A stretch of 64,000 nucleotides of DNA from Aliiroseovarius lamellibrachiae (GTDB lineage: Bacteria > Pseudomonadota > Alphaproteobacteria > Rhodobacterales > Rhodobacteraceae). The position numbers and the translations under genes are program-made. Where the stretch lies: positions 372,001 to 436,000 of the forward strand of contig NZ_JAHEVJ010000001.1 in NCBI RefSeq assembly GCF_018599245.1, given 5' to 3'. Positions 36,159 to 46,877 of this stretch are shown here, in pieces (positions within the stretch are counted from its first letter, which is position 1; the number at the start of each line of letters is the position of its first letter). The notes below the pieces were generated by a model. The model was given only the letters and a program-made list of their open reading frames with translations. It made no database searches and was not told the origin of the DNA.

Positions 36159-37715
36159 TCAAACCGCCGGGCTACGCTCGCGCAATGTTTTCACCACCGG
36201 CCGCGCCGACAGAGCATCCGCCAAAGACTGAAAACGGGCCTGCGCCACCTCGCCGTAAAGGTCGCGCGCCTCATGGGTCAGACGCAAATGCAGCTCGCGT
36301 TTCTGTGGAAACCATCGCAATTCGGCTTTTTCCTGCGGACCGTCCACCGCAAACATCGCCCCAAAGCGCATTGCTTTGCCAAGAACCTCGGCCTGCGATA
36401 TGGCTTTTTCGCTGAGAATGGTGAACAGGGGTTCGAACCGTGTGCCCACGCGGCTGTTTTTATACCGGTGCAACAGGGCCAGCCCCAAAAACACCCGCTC
36501 CTCATGGGTCAAACCGCCCAGATTGGCGCGGGTGGCATTGTCAAAACACACCTCATGCCGGTAGTCAGGATGCGCGCGCCAACTGACATCGTGCAGCAAG
36601 CAGGCCGCCTTGACCACGCGCCGCCGATCGGAATTTGCGGATTTGTAAAGCGGGATGAGAAATTCATACAGCGCCTTACCAAAGCCCGGCGTGCGGGCGT
36701 CTTTTTGCTCGGCAAATCGGCAGGCTTCGATCAATGGATCCCGTTTGCGAATGCGATCTGGCATTTGTTCATAGAGCATTCCTTCGCGAATACCGTAGGA
36801 ACTGACAGCGATTTCCTTGGGGCGAAACACCCGGATCAATCGCTTTAAAACCAGCGCCGCAATTGGCACCAATGCCATACGAGTGGCCGAGGTGTTGGTG
36901 CGCAGGCGCACTTCATCCAGGTCAACATCTTCAATCCAGCGCAGCGTTTTTTGCAGTGATTTCTGCGACATACGGTATTCGTGTAACACCGTCAGCGGAT
37001 AACCGCGTCGCTCCATGTCGAGCCGGGCAATGGCGCGCCAACTGCCCCCCACCAGAAAAAGGCGATGGTGGTCGGTGCCCATCTCATCCGCCAGCTGATC
37101 CACAATGCGCGCAATTTCTGCCTTCAACCCCTTTTTGCCGCCGGGAATGTCGGCCAGCTTTAGCGGACCAAGCGGAGAGGTCACGCGTTTGCCCACATCG
37201 CCGCCGGTGATCTGCGCCAGTTCAAGCGAGCTGCCCCCGATGTCACACATCAACCCCTTTGCATCAGGCCACCCCAAAAGCACACCCTGCGCCGAAAGCC
37301 GCGCTTCTTCTTCGCCGTCGATAACATAAAGTTTCAACCCGGTCGCAGCCAGAACCTCGGCGCAAAACTCCGGACCATCACTCGCTTCGCGCACCGCGGC
37401 AGTGGCGACTGCCGTCAGCGGGGGGATATGCATCCCTTCGGCCAAAAGTTGAAAACGTTTAATCGCAGCCAGGGCGCGCGCCCGGCCTTCTGGGTGCAAA
37501 TGTCCGTTTTGTGCAAGCCCGGTGCCAAGGCCACAAAGGATTTTTTCGTTGAAGAAATAGGCAGGAGAGCGCGCCGCGCCGTCAAACACCACCATTCGGA
37601 CAGAGTTTGACCCGACGTCGACCACCCCAACACGCGCTAACGCTCGGGCCGAGGGGTCTTCAAAGATGGGTCGGCCAAACGGCCCCCAGTCATCGACGGA
37701 AGTCTTTGTATTCAT
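36159..37715 (-). CDS. ppx: Exopolyphosphatase, Ppx/GppA family
   Basis: A 518-residue protein of the ASKHA fold. VGVVDVGSNSVRMVVFDG is the first phosphate loop, and AVATAAVREASDGPEF, VIDGEEEARLSAQG and LMCDIGGSSLEL complete the site. The C-terminal part is an HD-like helical domain (ACLLHDVSWRAHPDYRHE). It degrades polyphosphate from the end or hydrolyses pppGpp. It follows ppk by 72 bp on the same strand, so synthesis and breakdown are encoded together. Confidence 0.93.
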   Translation of the reverse strand: MNTKTSVDDWGPFGRPIFEDPSARALARVGVVDVGSNSVRMVVFDGAARSPAYFFNEKILCGLGTGLAQNGHLHPEGRARALAAIKRFQLLAEGMHIPPLTAVATAAVREASDGPEFCAEVLAATGLKLYVIDGEEEARLSAQGVLLGWPDAKGLMCDIGGSSLELAQITGGDVGKRVTSPLGPLKLADIPGGKKGLKAEIARIVDQLADEMGTDHHRLFLVGGSWRAIARLDMERRGYPLTVLHEYRMSQKSLQKTLRWIEDVDLDEVRLRTNTSATRMALVPIAALVLKRLIRVFRPKEIAVSSYGIREGMLYEQMPDRIRKRDPLIEACRFAEQKDARTPGFGKALYEFLIPLYKSANSDRRRVVKAACLLHDVSWRAHPDYRHEVCFDNATRANLGGLTHEERVFLGLALLHRYKNSRVGTRFEPLFTILSEKAISQAEVLGKAMRFGAMFAVDGPQEKAELRWFPQKRELHLRLTHEARDLYGEVAQARFQSLADALSARPVVKTLRERSPAV

Positions 37716-37787
37716 GCCCGTTTCCCCCGTCTTATTCGCGTGAACTATGACCCAAAAGCCCCGTCTGGGTCAATTGCCAGACGTTTC

Positions 37788-40070
37788 CTACGGCGCGTCG
37801 TCCGGGCTGTGTGCCAGTTTTGGAACATCTGCGGCCCCAGCGGAACCGCGACCGGACAATGAGGGGTTTTCCATAAAGAACCGGTGACAGTTAAACGGAT
37901 GGTCCAGCGCGCTGAGATCAGGCCGCGTAAATTTACCGTCAGGCCCCATAACCCAACTTTGCGCCACATCCGCAAGATTGGCGGCCATGACCTGATAGAC
38001 GATCTGTGCCTTGACGGTCGCGTTCTTGATTTCGACCAATGTCTCAACCCGACGGTTTAGGTTGCGCCCCATCCAGTCAGCAGAGGACATATAAACCTTG
38101 GCTTTCTTGGCTGGCAATCCGTGTCCGTTGCCAAAGCAAACGATGCGCGAATGTTCCAGAAAGCGCCCAACGATGGATTTTACGCGGATATTTTCCGACA
38201 GGCCTTTGATGCCGGGCCTGAGACCGCATATGCCGCGCACCACAAGGCTGATTTTCACCCCGTCTTGTGATGCTTTGTAAAGCGCGTCAATCACGTCCGG
38301 TTCGACCAGAGAATTCATCTTGGCCCAAATTTCTGCGGGCTTGCCCGCGCGCGCATACTCTGCCTCGCGGTTGATGCGGGTGATCAGGCTGGATTTCAGG
38401 TTGAGTGGAGAGATTGCCAAATTTTCAAGCGCTTGGGGTTCTGCGTATCCGGACAGGTAATTGAACACCCGTGTTGCATCGCGCCCCAAGGCCGCATCGC
38501 AGGTAAAAAGGCTGAGGTCGGTATACACGCGGGCCGTGATTGGGTGATAATTGCCGGTGCCAAAATGGGTGTATGTGACCAGTTGATCCCCTTCGCGGCG
38601 CACCACAATCGAGATTTTGGCATGGGTTTTATAGTTGATAAACCCATAGACAACATGGGCACCCGCGCGTTCCAGACGACGTGACTGGCGAATATTGGCC
38701 GCCTCGTCAAAGCGGGCTTTCAGCTCCACCAAGGCGGTGACAGATTTGCCCTCTTCCGCCGCTTCACATAGTGCTGTGACAATTGGGCTGTCATGGGACG
38801 TGCGGTAAAGCGTTTGCTTGATTGCCACCACATCAGGGTCGCGCGCGGCCTGATTGAGGAACCGCACCACCATGTCAAATGTCTCGTATGGGTGATGCAG
38901 CAGCATGTCTTTTTGGCGGATCGCGGCGAACATGTCACCTTCGTGATCTTGCACCCGTTCGGGCACGCGCGGGGTGAAGCTGGGCCACAAAAGATCGTGG
39001 CGGTCATTTTGCACAAGCTCGTTTAGATCGGCCATGCCGATCATGCCGTCCACCTCGATCACCTCATCATCGGTGACTTTCAGTTCGCGTTTGATCATGC
39101 TCATCAGCACGTCAGGTGCGCCGGCGGTGATTTTCATCCGCACCACTTCGCCGCGACGCCGCCGTTTCAAAGCGGTCTCAAATTCACGCACCAGATCTTC
39201 GGCCTCATCCTCGACCTCAAGGTCGCTGTCGCGCAGGATACGAAAGGCGCAATTGCCCTTTTCCACATAGCCGGGAAAGAGGCTGCCGAGATGTTCCAGC
39301 AACAGATCCTCAAGTGGCAGGAACCGGGCCTGACCCTCGTGGGCTGGCAGACGCACAAAACGATTGATTTGCTGCGGGATCGGCAACAGCGCCTTGAGCT
39401 TTTGCTTGTCCGAGGCGCGTTCCAATCGCAACGCCAATGAGAACCCCGTGTTCGGGATGAAGGGAAATGGGTGGGCCGGGTCAATGGCCAGGGGGCTAAG
39501 CACAGGGAAAACCTGGGTTAAAAAGACCTCATCCAGATGGGCCTTGTCCTCTTCGGTCAGGTCGGTGCGGCTCACGATGGCAATGCCCATGTCGCGCATC
39601 AGCCCGGTCAGATCCTCAAAGGTGGTTTGCTGACGGGCCATCAGGGCGCGGGCGTCGGCATTGATCAGTTTCAGCTGCTCACTGGGCAACAGTCCGTCAG
39701 TGGCGGGGGTGATGACCCCTTCGCGTACCATTTCGCGCAGACCGGCCACGCGCACGGTGTAAAATTCGTCAAGGTTGGTCGCCGAGATTGATAGAAACCG
39801 TAGCCGTTCCAAAAGCGGCACCCGTGGGTTTTCCGCCTCTTCCAGCACACGCCAGTTGAACCCCAGCCAGCTGAGCTCGCGGTTAAAGAACCGACGCGGC
39901 CCGCTGATCTCTTCCTCGGGCAATTCCGTGGCGGGCGCAAAGGGCGCGTGCAGAAAATCCGCAAGCGGAATTTCGGCATCTGGCGTATCGGCATGACCGG
40001 ATTTGACCGAAGCGCGTTTGGGCGCGACAGATTTCGGGGCGGGGTCTTTGGGGGCGTCAGTCAGGGTCAT
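37788..40070 (-). CDS. ppk: Polyphosphate kinase 1
   Basis: A 760-residue PPK1. The N-terminal domain has [19 protein letters not shown], and the catalytic half has [32 protein letters not shown] with the phospho-accepting histidine, and [11 protein letters not shown]. It reversibly makes polyphosphate from ATP. An extra 60-residue proline/alanine-rich N-terminal tail (before [10 protein letters not shown]) is longer than in enterobacterial enzymes. It lies 39 bp from hda, so the four genes AI-2E permease, hda, ppk and ppx may be one transcript. Confidence 0.94.
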   Translation of the reverse strand: MTLTDAPKDPAPKSVAPKRASVKSGHADTPDAEIPLADFLHAPFAPATELPEEEISGPRRFFNRELSWLGFNWRVLEEAENPRVPLLERLRFLSISATNLDEFYTVRVAGLREMVREGVITPATDGLLPSEQLKLINADARALMARQQTTFEDLTGLMRDMGIAIVSRTDLTEEDKAHLDEVFLTQVFPVLSPLAIDPAHPFPFIPNTGFSLALRLERASDKQKLKALLPIPQQINRFVRLPAHEGQARFLPLEDLLLEHLGSLFPGYVEKGNCAFRILRDSDLEVEDEAEDLVREFETALKRRRRGEVVRMKITAGAPDVLMSMIKRELKVTDDEVIEVDGMIGMADLNELVQNDRHDLLWPSFTPRVPERVQDHEGDMFAAIRQKDMLLHHPYETFDMVVRFLNQAARDPDVVAIKQTLYRTSHDSPIVTALCEAAEEGKSVTALVELKARFDEAANIRQSRRLERAGAHVVYGFINYKTHAKISIVVRREGDQLVTYTHFGTGNYHPITARVYTDLSLFTCDAALGRDATRVFNYLSGYAEPQALENLAISPLNLKSSLITRINREAEYARAGKPAEIWAKMNSLVEPDVIDALYKASQDGVKISLVVRGICGLRPGIKGLSENIRVKSIVGRFLEHSRIVCFGNGHGLPAKKAKVYMSSADWMGRNLNRRVETLVEIKNATVKAQIVYQVMAANLADVAQSWVMGPDGKFTRPDLSALDHPFNCHRFFMENPSLSGRGSAGAADVPKLAHSPDDAP

Positions 40071-40109
40071 AGAGGGTCTATCGCTCAGGTATGTGACGGA
40101 AAAATGACG

Positions 40110-40805
40110 TTACCCCTCGTTTGTCGGCATGTCCAGTTGGCGCGGGTCGAAAAGCCGTGTGGCAAGGGCGCGTGTGACCGGGCGGCGTTCGGCAAGCGCG
40201 ATGCGGTCAAGCTCTTCCACAAGCTGTGCGGCCTCCGCCAAGGAGCGTTCCATGCGCGGCAAAAGATAGTCGATCAAATTGGCATTCACGCTGATCTGGC
40301 GGTCATCAAATAATTTGACCAGAACAGCCGACAACAACATGTCGTCGGGCGGGTCAAGGCGTGCCACGGTGGTGGCTTCCATCCGGGATCTGAGATCGGG
40401 CAGCGAGACACCCCAGCGTGAGGGGGCATCCTTTGCGGTGATCAGCAACCAGCCCCCCTCGGCAAGCACCAGATTGTGCAGGTGAAACAGCGCCGTTTCC
40501 GCCGCCCGGTCGCCCGCGATCCGGTCGACATCCTCGACCACAACCGACCCGCCTGCAAGCGCCTCGATCACGGTGGTGCCAAGGGCTGTGGCGCGGATTA
40601 TTTCGGCCCTGCTGGCCTCGGCCCAGACATGGGCAAGATGGGTTTTCCCGGTCCCTTCGGCCCCCACCAGAACCAGTTTCTGATTGGGCCAATCCGGCCA
40701 TGTTTTGATCACGGCCATAGCGGTTTGATTGGAGGGCGTGATCAGAAAATCCGCCGCCCCCTGCGCGGGTGGGGCAGGGAGGTCAAAGGTCAGTTGGTCG
40801 GACAT
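40110..40805 (-). CDS. hda: Hda-like DnaA regulatory ATPase
   Basis: A 231-residue DnaA-domain III homologue lacking the DNA-binding domain IV. QLTFDLP starts it, which is the clamp-binding motif found in Hda proteins, and the P-loop is VGAEGTGKTHLAH. It promotes ATP hydrolysis by DnaA after replication initiation. The ATG at 40805 shares a base with the stop of the upstream permease gene. Confidence 0.88.
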   Translation of the reverse strand: MSDQLTFDLPAPPAQGAADFLITPSNQTAMAVIKTWPDWPNQKLVLVGAEGTGKTHLAHVWAEASRAEIIRATALGTTVIEALAGGSVVVEDVDRIAGDRAAETALFHLHNLVLAEGGWLLITAKDAPSRWGVSLPDLRSRMEATTVARLDPPDDMLLSAVLVKLFDDRQISVNANLIDYLLPRMERSLAEAAQLVEELDRIALAERRPVTRALATRLFDPRQLDMPTNEG

Positions 40806-41905
40806 CAAGCTTCGTCAACCTCATCCATCGCAGGGTCGTGCGAAGGGGCCGCCCCCGAAAGCCCGCGATACAACGCGCCCTGGGTGTATTGGCCGATGAA
40901 AAACCGGGTGACCACCCCAAGCGAGGCCGCCACCGGCACAGCCACCAGCATGCCAACGAAACCAAAGAGCGATCCAAACACGGACAGGGCCAGCATCAGC
41001 CAGACAGGGTGCAACCCGACCGAGTTGCCGACCAGTTTCGGGGTAAGGATATTGCCTTCGAGGAATTGCCCCACAAAGAAAATTGCGGCCACGGCGCCCA
41101 AGCTCCACCATTCGCCCCAGAACTGAAACAGGCCAAGGCCAATCGCCAGCGCACCGCCGACAAGGGCGCCCACATAGGGGATAAAGGTGATAAGCCCCGC
41201 AATAAAGCCCACGACAAGGCCAAATTGCAGCCCAACAATCATCAACGCCACCGCGTAATAGGTGCCGAGCACCAGACAGACAGAACCCTGACCGCGAATG
41301 AAACTGGCCAAGGTGCGGTCAATATCACGGGCGATCTGGCGCACGGCCGGGGCGTGATCCAGCGGCAAAAGTGCGTTCACACGCGCGACCATATGGTCCC
41401 AATCCAAAAGCAGGTAAAAGGCCACAACCGGCGTGATCACCAACAGGATAATGATGTTCAAAACGCTCATGGCTGAGGACACCAACGTGCCAACCAGCTC
41501 GCCGCCGCGTTCCTGAATTTTCTGGCCGATGCTTTCCAACGACTGACGGATGGTGCCGCTTTCGTCCAGCAAAGATGGGAATTTGGTCGAGATGAACGTA
41601 TGCAGCTGGTGGAACAAATCGGGCGCTGTGTCCACCAAAGCAAGGGTTTGGTTGATCAATGTTGGCACAACCAGCAAGATGCCAATCACGAACAGAAGGA
41701 TGCCCAGAAGCGAGATCACAACCGTCGCCATGACCCGCGACAGGCCCATCGCCTCAAGCCGGTCCGCGACAGGGTCCAGGAAATAGGCAATCGCGCCGCC
41801 CAAGACAAAGGGCAAAATGACATCGCCCAGATACCACAGCGCAAGCGCCAAAATAGCGATGGAGATGGTCCAGAATTTGGCCTGAGTTTGAACAGGAAGC
41901 GCCAT
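40805..41905 (-). CDS. AI-2E/PerM-family membrane transporter
   Basis: A 366-residue membrane protein with about eight hydrophobic segments. ILPFVLGGAIAYFLDPVADRLE and the C-terminal GFIAGLITFIPYVGALVGG are the family's conserved stretches. Family members export various small molecules or ions, and despite the name AI-2 is rarely the substrate. It overlaps hda by one base. The 199 bases upstream, to the small lipoprotein gene, hold nothing else I recognise. Confidence 0.88.
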   Translation of the reverse strand: MALPVQTQAKFWTISIAILALALWYLGDVILPFVLGGAIAYFLDPVADRLEAMGLSRVMATVVISLLGILLFVIGILLVVPTLINQTLALVDTAPDLFHQLHTFISTKFPSLLDESGTIRQSLESIGQKIQERGGELVGTLVSSAMSVLNIIILLVITPVVAFYLLLDWDHMVARVNALLPLDHAPAVRQIARDIDRTLASFIRGQGSVCLVLGTYYAVALMIVGLQFGLVVGFIAGLITFIPYVGALVGGALAIGLGLFQFWGEWWSLGAVAAIFFVGQFLEGNILTPKLVGNSVGLHPVWLMLALSVFGSLFGFVGMLVAVPVAASLGVVTRFFIGQYTQGALYRGLSGAAPSHDPAMDEVDEA

Positions 41906-42104
41906 GATTTATCCTCGTAATACCGCCCTTATGTCGCCCAGCTGCGGCCCATTTTCAAGGGGGGGATCAAAGCCGCGGTGCAATCGTCGGGCCGGCCGGT
42001 GGCAAGTTTGCGCTGACATCCATGTGTAGGCCGGCCAATATGGTTGCCATTCTTCACAAGACCACGCACCGTTGCCCAAGATAGAACAACAAACTGGATA
42101 GACT

Positions 42105-42293
42105 ATGAAAACGCTCGTATTGACCGCATTGGTTTCGGCCCTGTTGGCGGGGTGTGCGGCCCATGTGCCTGAGGCGCAGACCCCAGGTGTGAGCCTTTCA
42201 GGCACCGCCAGCGCAGGGGTGAAATACCAAGATGGCGCCACCACCACCGCAAATGAAACCAAGCTTAAAATCGGGGTGAGCGGCGCTCTTTAG
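42105..42293 (+). CDS. Very small lipoprotein
   Basis: A 62-residue protein with a signal segment and lipobox LLAGCAA (cysteine 17). The mature part is only 46 residues, rich in Gly, Ser and Thr, ending ETKLKIGVSGAL. Family unknown. The ribosome site is weak (GGATAGACT). It is convergent with the FAD oxidoreductase gene. Confidence 0.68.
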   Translation: MKTLVLTALVSALLAGCAAHVPEAQTPGVSLSGTASAGVKYQDGATTTANETKLKIGVSGAL

Positions 42294-42309
42294 CAAAACG
42301 GGGCGGCGG

Positions 42310-43674
42310 TTACTGGATCCGCACCCCTTGGCGTTTCAGCTCTGTCTGTACGTCGGTGATGTTCACCTCATGCGGGCTGGTCTTTGATTTCACCGACAAA
42401 GCCGCCGCAACGCCCGCCCCTTGGCCCGCCACCGCGCAGCACGCCATGTTTCGCGTGCCCGCATGGGCCACTTTATCCCCGCCAATCGCCCGCCCTGTCA
42501 CCAACAGGTTTTCCACCCCTTTTGGCAGCATCGCACGGTAAGGCACCTGCATATAACGCCCAGTGGTGGGGAGGATCAAAATCCCATACCCATCAATGAA
42601 TTCAGGGTAAATCCCGATGGTATCTTCAAATCGCCCCTGATCGCGCATGTCGGTCTCGGTGATGTTATAGGCGGCGTCAATTTTGCGCGTATCGCGAATG
42701 CCGATGGTCATGCCAAAGTTGCGAAGCCGTGCCGCCTCGCAGCCGGGGGTGTAGCGTTTCAGGGCCTCAATGGCGATCATTGCCTGCGCGCGGCCTTCGA
42801 TTTCACCACGGGTCATACTGTCAGGATCGGTGCCATCAATGCCCGCAAGGTGCACAAGGTTCATATAGGTCATCTCGCCACTGTCATGCACAGCCCCCCA
42901 AGTGCCACCGATGGTGTTCAGATGCGCGGGCATGTGACCATCCCGGATCGCTTGGGCGAAAGGTTTGGCCAGAAACGGAGAGAACATGTCGTCTTCTTTA
43001 CCAGTGGTTTCCACTTCCCACTCGCCGGTGGACCAATTGGCATAGGTCTGTGGGTCGGCGCGCACACCGTCCATGAATTTCACTTTGTCCACGCCGGCGA
43101 TGTGAAACATCACGCTGGCGGCCTGCATCTCTTCCACAGGGGTTTTCACACATGGCGCGCCCATCATATGGGCGATATCCGCGTCTCCGGTCGCGTCAAT
43201 CACACGGGCGGCCAAAATGGCTTCGCGCCCCGCTTTGCTTTCCACAATGACCCCGGTGATTTTATTGCCGTCCCGGATTGGGGCGACGAACTGACGGTGC
43301 AACATGGGGTGAACGCCGGCCTCATCCACCAAACGATCCGCGGTCAGTTTGAACCCCTCGCTGTCAAGCTCATACGACAAGGATTGGCTTTCGGGCACAG
43401 CCGCGCCCATCGCCTTGGCACGGTCTTCAAATTCGCGCCCAATGCCGCCCGCTTCAACGGTCTTCTCATGGCGATACCAGGCAAATCCTTCCACGCCGAC
43501 GGTGGTGATATTGCCCCCAAAACAGCCAAACCGATCCAGCAAAGTGACCGCAACCCCGGCCCGTGCCGCCGCCAAAGCCGCGGCCAGCCCACCGGGGCCA
43601 GAGCCCACAACCAACACGTCGGTCTGGTGGATCACAGGGATTTCGCGGGCGGGTTCATGGATGGTTTGGGTCAT
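42310..43674 (-). CDS. FAD-dependent oxidoreductase
   Basis: A 454-residue protein of the FAD_oxidored (PF12831) group. The dinucleotide motif is VLVVGSGPGGLAAALAAARAG, followed by LLDRFGCFGGNITTVGVEGFAW. C-terminal GRAIGGDKVAHAGTRNMACCAVAGQ contacts FAD. The substrate is unknown. The ATG at 43674 follows GGAGAGCAC; a start at 43698 is less likely. It seems to be a single gene. Confidence 0.85.
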   Translation of the reverse strand: MTQTIHEPAREIPVIHQTDVLVVGSGPGGLAAALAAARAGVAVTLLDRFGCFGGNITTVGVEGFAWYRHEKTVEAGGIGREFEDRAKAMGAAVPESQSLSYELDSEGFKLTADRLVDEAGVHPMLHRQFVAPIRDGNKITGVIVESKAGREAILAARVIDATGDADIAHMMGAPCVKTPVEEMQAASVMFHIAGVDKVKFMDGVRADPQTYANWSTGEWEVETTGKEDDMFSPFLAKPFAQAIRDGHMPAHLNTIGGTWGAVHDSGEMTYMNLVHLAGIDGTDPDSMTRGEIEGRAQAMIAIEALKRYTPGCEAARLRNFGMTIGIRDTRKIDAAYNITETDMRDQGRFEDTIGIYPEFIDGYGILILPTTGRYMQVPYRAMLPKGVENLLVTGRAIGGDKVAHAGTRNMACCAVAGQGAGVAAALSVKSKTSPHEVNITDVQTELKRQGVRIQ

Positions 43675-43873
43675 GTGCTCTCCGATTATTGCCCACACCC
43701 TGACGCATTAAAACACGCGCGCGCACCCAGTGACGACATGGACGGGGTCCAAACGCGACATTGACGCCGCGAGGCTTGGCGTGTGCCGTCAATACGGCCC
43801 CATTGCGCCCCCCATTGCCCAAACCTGCCCAATCGCGTAGACCGCGTTTAACAACGGACTAAATGAGGTCACC

Positions 43874-45226
43874 ATGCGCCTGTCACGCTATTTTCTGCCC
43901 GTCTTGAAAGAGACCCCCGCCGACGCCCAGATCGTTTCGCACCGCTATATGCTGCGCGCGGGCATGATCAAACAGCAAGCCGCCGGGATTTACACCTGGT
44001 TGCCGCTTGGGTTCAAAGTGTTGCGCAAGATTGAGAACATTGTGCATGAGGAACAGATCCGCGCGGGTCACGTTCCGATGCAAATGGCGACCGTTCAGCC
44101 CGCAGATCTGTGGCGCGAAAGTGGCCGTTATGAGGATTATGGCGAGGAAATGCTGCGGATTTCCGATCGTCATGGCCGCGAAATGCTCTATGGTCCCACC
44201 AACGAAGAGGTCATCACCGACGTTTTCCGCAGCCATGTGAACAGCTACAAAGATCTGCCGCTGACGCTGTATCAAATCCAGTGGAAATTCCGCGACGAAG
44301 TGCGCCCGCGTTTCGGCGTGATGCGGGGCCGCGAATTTTACATGAAAGACGGCTATAACTTTGATCTGACCAAAGAAGACGCGCTGCACGCCTATAACCG
44401 CCACCTTGTCAGCTATCTGCGCACCTATGAGCGTATGGGCCTGCAAGCGATCCCAATGCGCGCGGATTCAGGTCCCATCGGCGGCGATGACACCCATGAA
44501 TTCCTCGTGCTGGCGGAAACCGGCGAGTCTGAGGTGTTTTATGACAGCGCGGTGACCGATCTGACCTTTGGCGACCGCGAGATTGACTATGATGACGTGG
44601 CGCAATGTCAGGGCGTGATGGAGGAGTTCACCTCGAAATACGCGCGCACGGACGAGACCCATGATGAGGCCACGTTCAACGAGGTCCCAGAAGAACGCCG
44701 CCGTGTCGCGCGCGGGATCGAAGTGGGGCAAATCTTCTATTTCGGCACCAAATACTCTGAGACGATGAACGCCAAAGTGGTCGACAAGGATCAAAACCAA
44801 GTGCCCGTGCACATGGGCTCACACGGTATTGGTGTGTCGCGCCTTCTGGGGGCCATTATCGAAGCCAGCCATGATGACAAGGGCATCATCTGGCCCGAAG
44901 GCGTGACCCCCTTCCACGTTGGCATCGTCAATCTGAAACAGGGGGACGATGAGGCCGATGGCGCCTGTAACGCGCTTTACAAAGAACTGACCAAAGCCGG
45001 GCTGGAACCGCTTTATGACGACCGCAAAGAACGCGCCGGTGGCAAGTTCGCCACGATGGATCTGATCGGTCTGCCCTGGCGCATCACCGTGGGTCCTCGT
45101 GGCTTGAAAAACGGTGTGGTTGAACTGACCTCGCGCCGTACAGGCGAAAGCGAAGAAATGGCACCAGAAGCCGCCGTTGCCAAGATCATCGAGATCTACC
45201 GCGACCACCACGTCCGCGGGCTGTAA
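43874..45226 (+). CDS. proS: Prolyl-tRNA synthetase, short alphaproteobacterial type
   Basis: A 450-residue class II synthetase. [28 protein letters not shown] region begins the catalytic domain; motif 2 lies at [27 protein letters not shown]; the anticodon domain has [17 protein letters not shown]. The large editing insertion found in E. coli ProRS is absent, as is usual in alphaproteobacteria, where a free-standing editing protein may be used. Confidence 0.95.
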   Translation: MRLSRYFLPVLKETPADAQIVSHRYMLRAGMIKQQAAGIYTWLPLGFKVLRKIENIVHEEQIRAGHVPMQMATVQPADLWRESGRYEDYGEEMLRISDRHGREMLYGPTNEEVITDVFRSHVNSYKDLPLTLYQIQWKFRDEVRPRFGVMRGREFYMKDGYNFDLTKEDALHAYNRHLVSYLRTYERMGLQAIPMRADSGPIGGDDTHEFLVLAETGESEVFYDSAVTDLTFGDREIDYDDVAQCQGVMEEFTSKYARTDETHDEATFNEVPEERRRVARGIEVGQIFYFGTKYSETMNAKVVDKDQNQVPVHMGSHGIGVSRLLGAIIEASHDDKGIIWPEGVTPFHVGIVNLKQGDDEADGACNALYKELTKAGLEPLYDDRKERAGGKFATMDLIGLPWRITVGPRGLKNGVVELTSRRTGESEEMAPEAAVAKIIEIYRDHHVRGL

Positions 45227-45243
45227 GCAGCACAATAAGACAG

Positions 45244-45274
45244 GCGGGCAGGGCGCAAATTGACGCCCGCCCGC
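45244..45274 (+). terminator. GC hairpin after proS
   Basis: GCGGGC-A-GGGCG pairs with CGCCC-GCCCGC across an eight-base loop (one bulged A). No T-run follows, so its strength as a terminator is doubtful. Confidence 0.55.
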
Positions 45275-45347
45275 AACCGCTCCCCTTGACCAAACTGCGC
45301 GCATGTCTGATCGTACCCCAACGAGCAGCAAAAAACGGAAGATCAAA

Positions 45348-45833
45348 ATGATCCGCGCATTGACCATGGCAGGGGGCCTCGCAGGTGCCGTTGGCCTGTC
45401 GCAATTCCCTGAATTTTCACAACAATATCTGCAACGCCTGTCCGGCGCGCGCACCGAGCTTATGGTGATTGCCAAAGGGTTCGATTTCACAGCGCAAGCT
45501 GCGGGCTATACCCGCGATGAAGCGCTGGAGAAAATGGGCGGCTCTGATTTTCAGAACAATCTGCGCGATCAAATGGCCACAAACCTGACCCGATATGAGC
45601 GATTGGATGCGGCCTATACATCGCTCAAACAAACCGAACCCGTGATGCGGCTGACCAAGCTTTGGCATTTCCGCGACACGGATTTGGTGCAGAAAACATG
45701 GGATGAATACCGCCCTGCCGTGCCCGTGACTGCCGATGGGCTGATCTGTGCGGGCATCGGTTTTGTAGGTGGCTGGCTGCTGTTGTCAGTGTTGCTCGGC
45801 GCGTTGATGCGTCCATTTCGGCGCCTTGCGTAA
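45348..45833 (+). CDS. DUF2937 membrane protein
   Basis: A 161-residue protein with an N-terminal hydrophobic helix (RALTMAGGLAGAVGLSQF), a helical periplasmic stretch including PEFSQQYLQRLSGARTEL, and a C-terminal membrane helix (GIGFVGGWLLLSVLLGALM). This arrangement matches DUF2937. Function is unknown. I start at 45348 (MIRALTM) after GGAAG; an in-frame start at 45303 is possible. Confidence 0.8.
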   Translation: MIRALTMAGGLAGAVGLSQFPEFSQQYLQRLSGARTELMVIAKGFDFTAQAAGYTRDEALEKMGGSDFQNNLRDQMATNLTRYERLDAAYTSLKQTEPVMRLTKLWHFRDTDLVQKTWDEYRPAVPVTADGLICAGIGFVGGWLLLSVLLGALMRPFRRLA

Positions 45834-45841
45834 CTGCCGGA

Positions 45842-46570
45842 TCAGAAGCTCATGTTCAGACCCAGTTTGGCGCTATAAAACTCTGGCGTGGCCAGGGTTG
45901 TATTGCCCGCGCCGTCGGTCAGTTGGGTTTTACCATAGTTGGAATATTCCACTGATCCGGTGACGGAAAGCCGCTCGGACAGTTTTTTCTCAGCGCCAAC
46001 CCCAAACACATATCCTGTGGTGGTGAAGCTGTCTTCGAGCGCCATGCTGCCTGACGCAAGCGGGGCGGTGACCGCATAGTCAAAGCTGGCGTGCGACATG
46101 CCAGCCATAGCAAACAGCAAAGTGTCTTCTTCGTTCAGCAACACACCGGCCTTTACGCGCAGTCCAAGGGCGTAGGTCAGTTGGGTGTCGCCGGAATTTG
46201 TACCGTCGTCGAAATCGTCGCCAATATTGCCCGCGGAAAATGACACTTCTGGTCCAAAGACAATCTGGCCTGTGCGCCAGCGATAACCTGCAAGCAATTC
46301 TCCGGAAAATCCGCCCTGTTCAAACTCGCCCACGTTCTGGGATGGGCCGCTAGAAGGGGTGACGCCAACCACATCGTCCCCCATGAATGCGGTGCCAATT
46401 GTAGCGCCAAGATAGAGGCCATTCCAATGGCTGTCCGAGGCATGGTTCTGAACGTATGGCGCGGGGGCTTGTGACGGTTCGCTATTGCTTGGTCCATCGC
46501 CGAATGACGGGGTTGCGCCGATTGCCAGGGCGGCAAGGGTAAGGGGGCTTATAATATAGATCGGTTTCAT
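45842..46570 (-). CDS. Outer-membrane beta-barrel protein
   Basis: A 242-residue protein with a signal peptide (IIPLTLAALAIGATPSFG-type) and an opacity-like barrel. WNGLYLGATIGTAFMG, GELLAGYRWRTGQIVFGPE and the last strand EFYSAKLGLNMSF, ending in phenylalanine, are typical of eight-stranded barrels. GGAGAGC precedes the ATG at 46570. The upstream 240 bases are unusually AT-rich (46640-46800), suggesting a strong or regulated promoter. Confidence 0.87.
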   Translation of the reverse strand: MKPIYIISPLTLAALAIGATPSFGDGPSNSEPSQAPAPYVQNHASDSHWNGLYLGATIGTAFMGDDVVGVTPSSGPSQNVGEFEQGGFSGELLAGYRWRTGQIVFGPEVSFSAGNIGDDFDDGTNSGDTQLTYALGLRVKAGVLLNEEDTLLFAMAGMSHASFDYAVTAPLASGSMALEDSFTTTGYVFGVGAEKKLSERLSVTGSVEYSNYGKTQLTDGAGNTTLATPEFYSAKLGLNMSF

Positions 46571-46812
46571 TTCTGCTCTCCGTTTCTTAGGTATCACGCC
46601 GCCCGATACATGCCTGTGTGTGGACGATGTGTATTGCAATGGCTTTGGATCTTTTTTATAGATGAGTCAATAGTCATTAAAAAACAAAGGGTTAGCTTTG
46701 AATTAGAATAAGAGTAGTTGAAAATGAAGAGGAAATTTTGTTGGATTTTTGCGTCAAAATACCGGTTTTGAGGCAGTGTTGTTGCGTGCTGTTTCTTGAA
46801 CAATAACGGGTG

Positions 46813-46849
46813 CCAAAAGAAAACACCCGGCGCGTGAACGTCGGGTGTT
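46813..46849 (-). terminator. Terminator of purEK
   Basis: AACACCCG/CGGGTGTT (extended by G-U and C-G pairs) followed on the minus strand by TTTTCTTTTGG. It ends about 30 bp beyond the purK stop. Confidence 0.9.
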
Positions 46850-46877
46850 GCCGGAATGTCGTGTGGTAACGCCGGGA

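Noticed and set aside
42421-43764. A 447-codon open frame on the plus strand
   Set aside because: It is antisense to the FAD oxidoreductase and has the same His-rich shadow composition.
46651-46690. A second BetI operator before the outer-membrane protein
   Set aside because: TTTTTTAT and GAGTCAAT resemble the bet promoter, but the palindrome is poor (about four of seven positions match).
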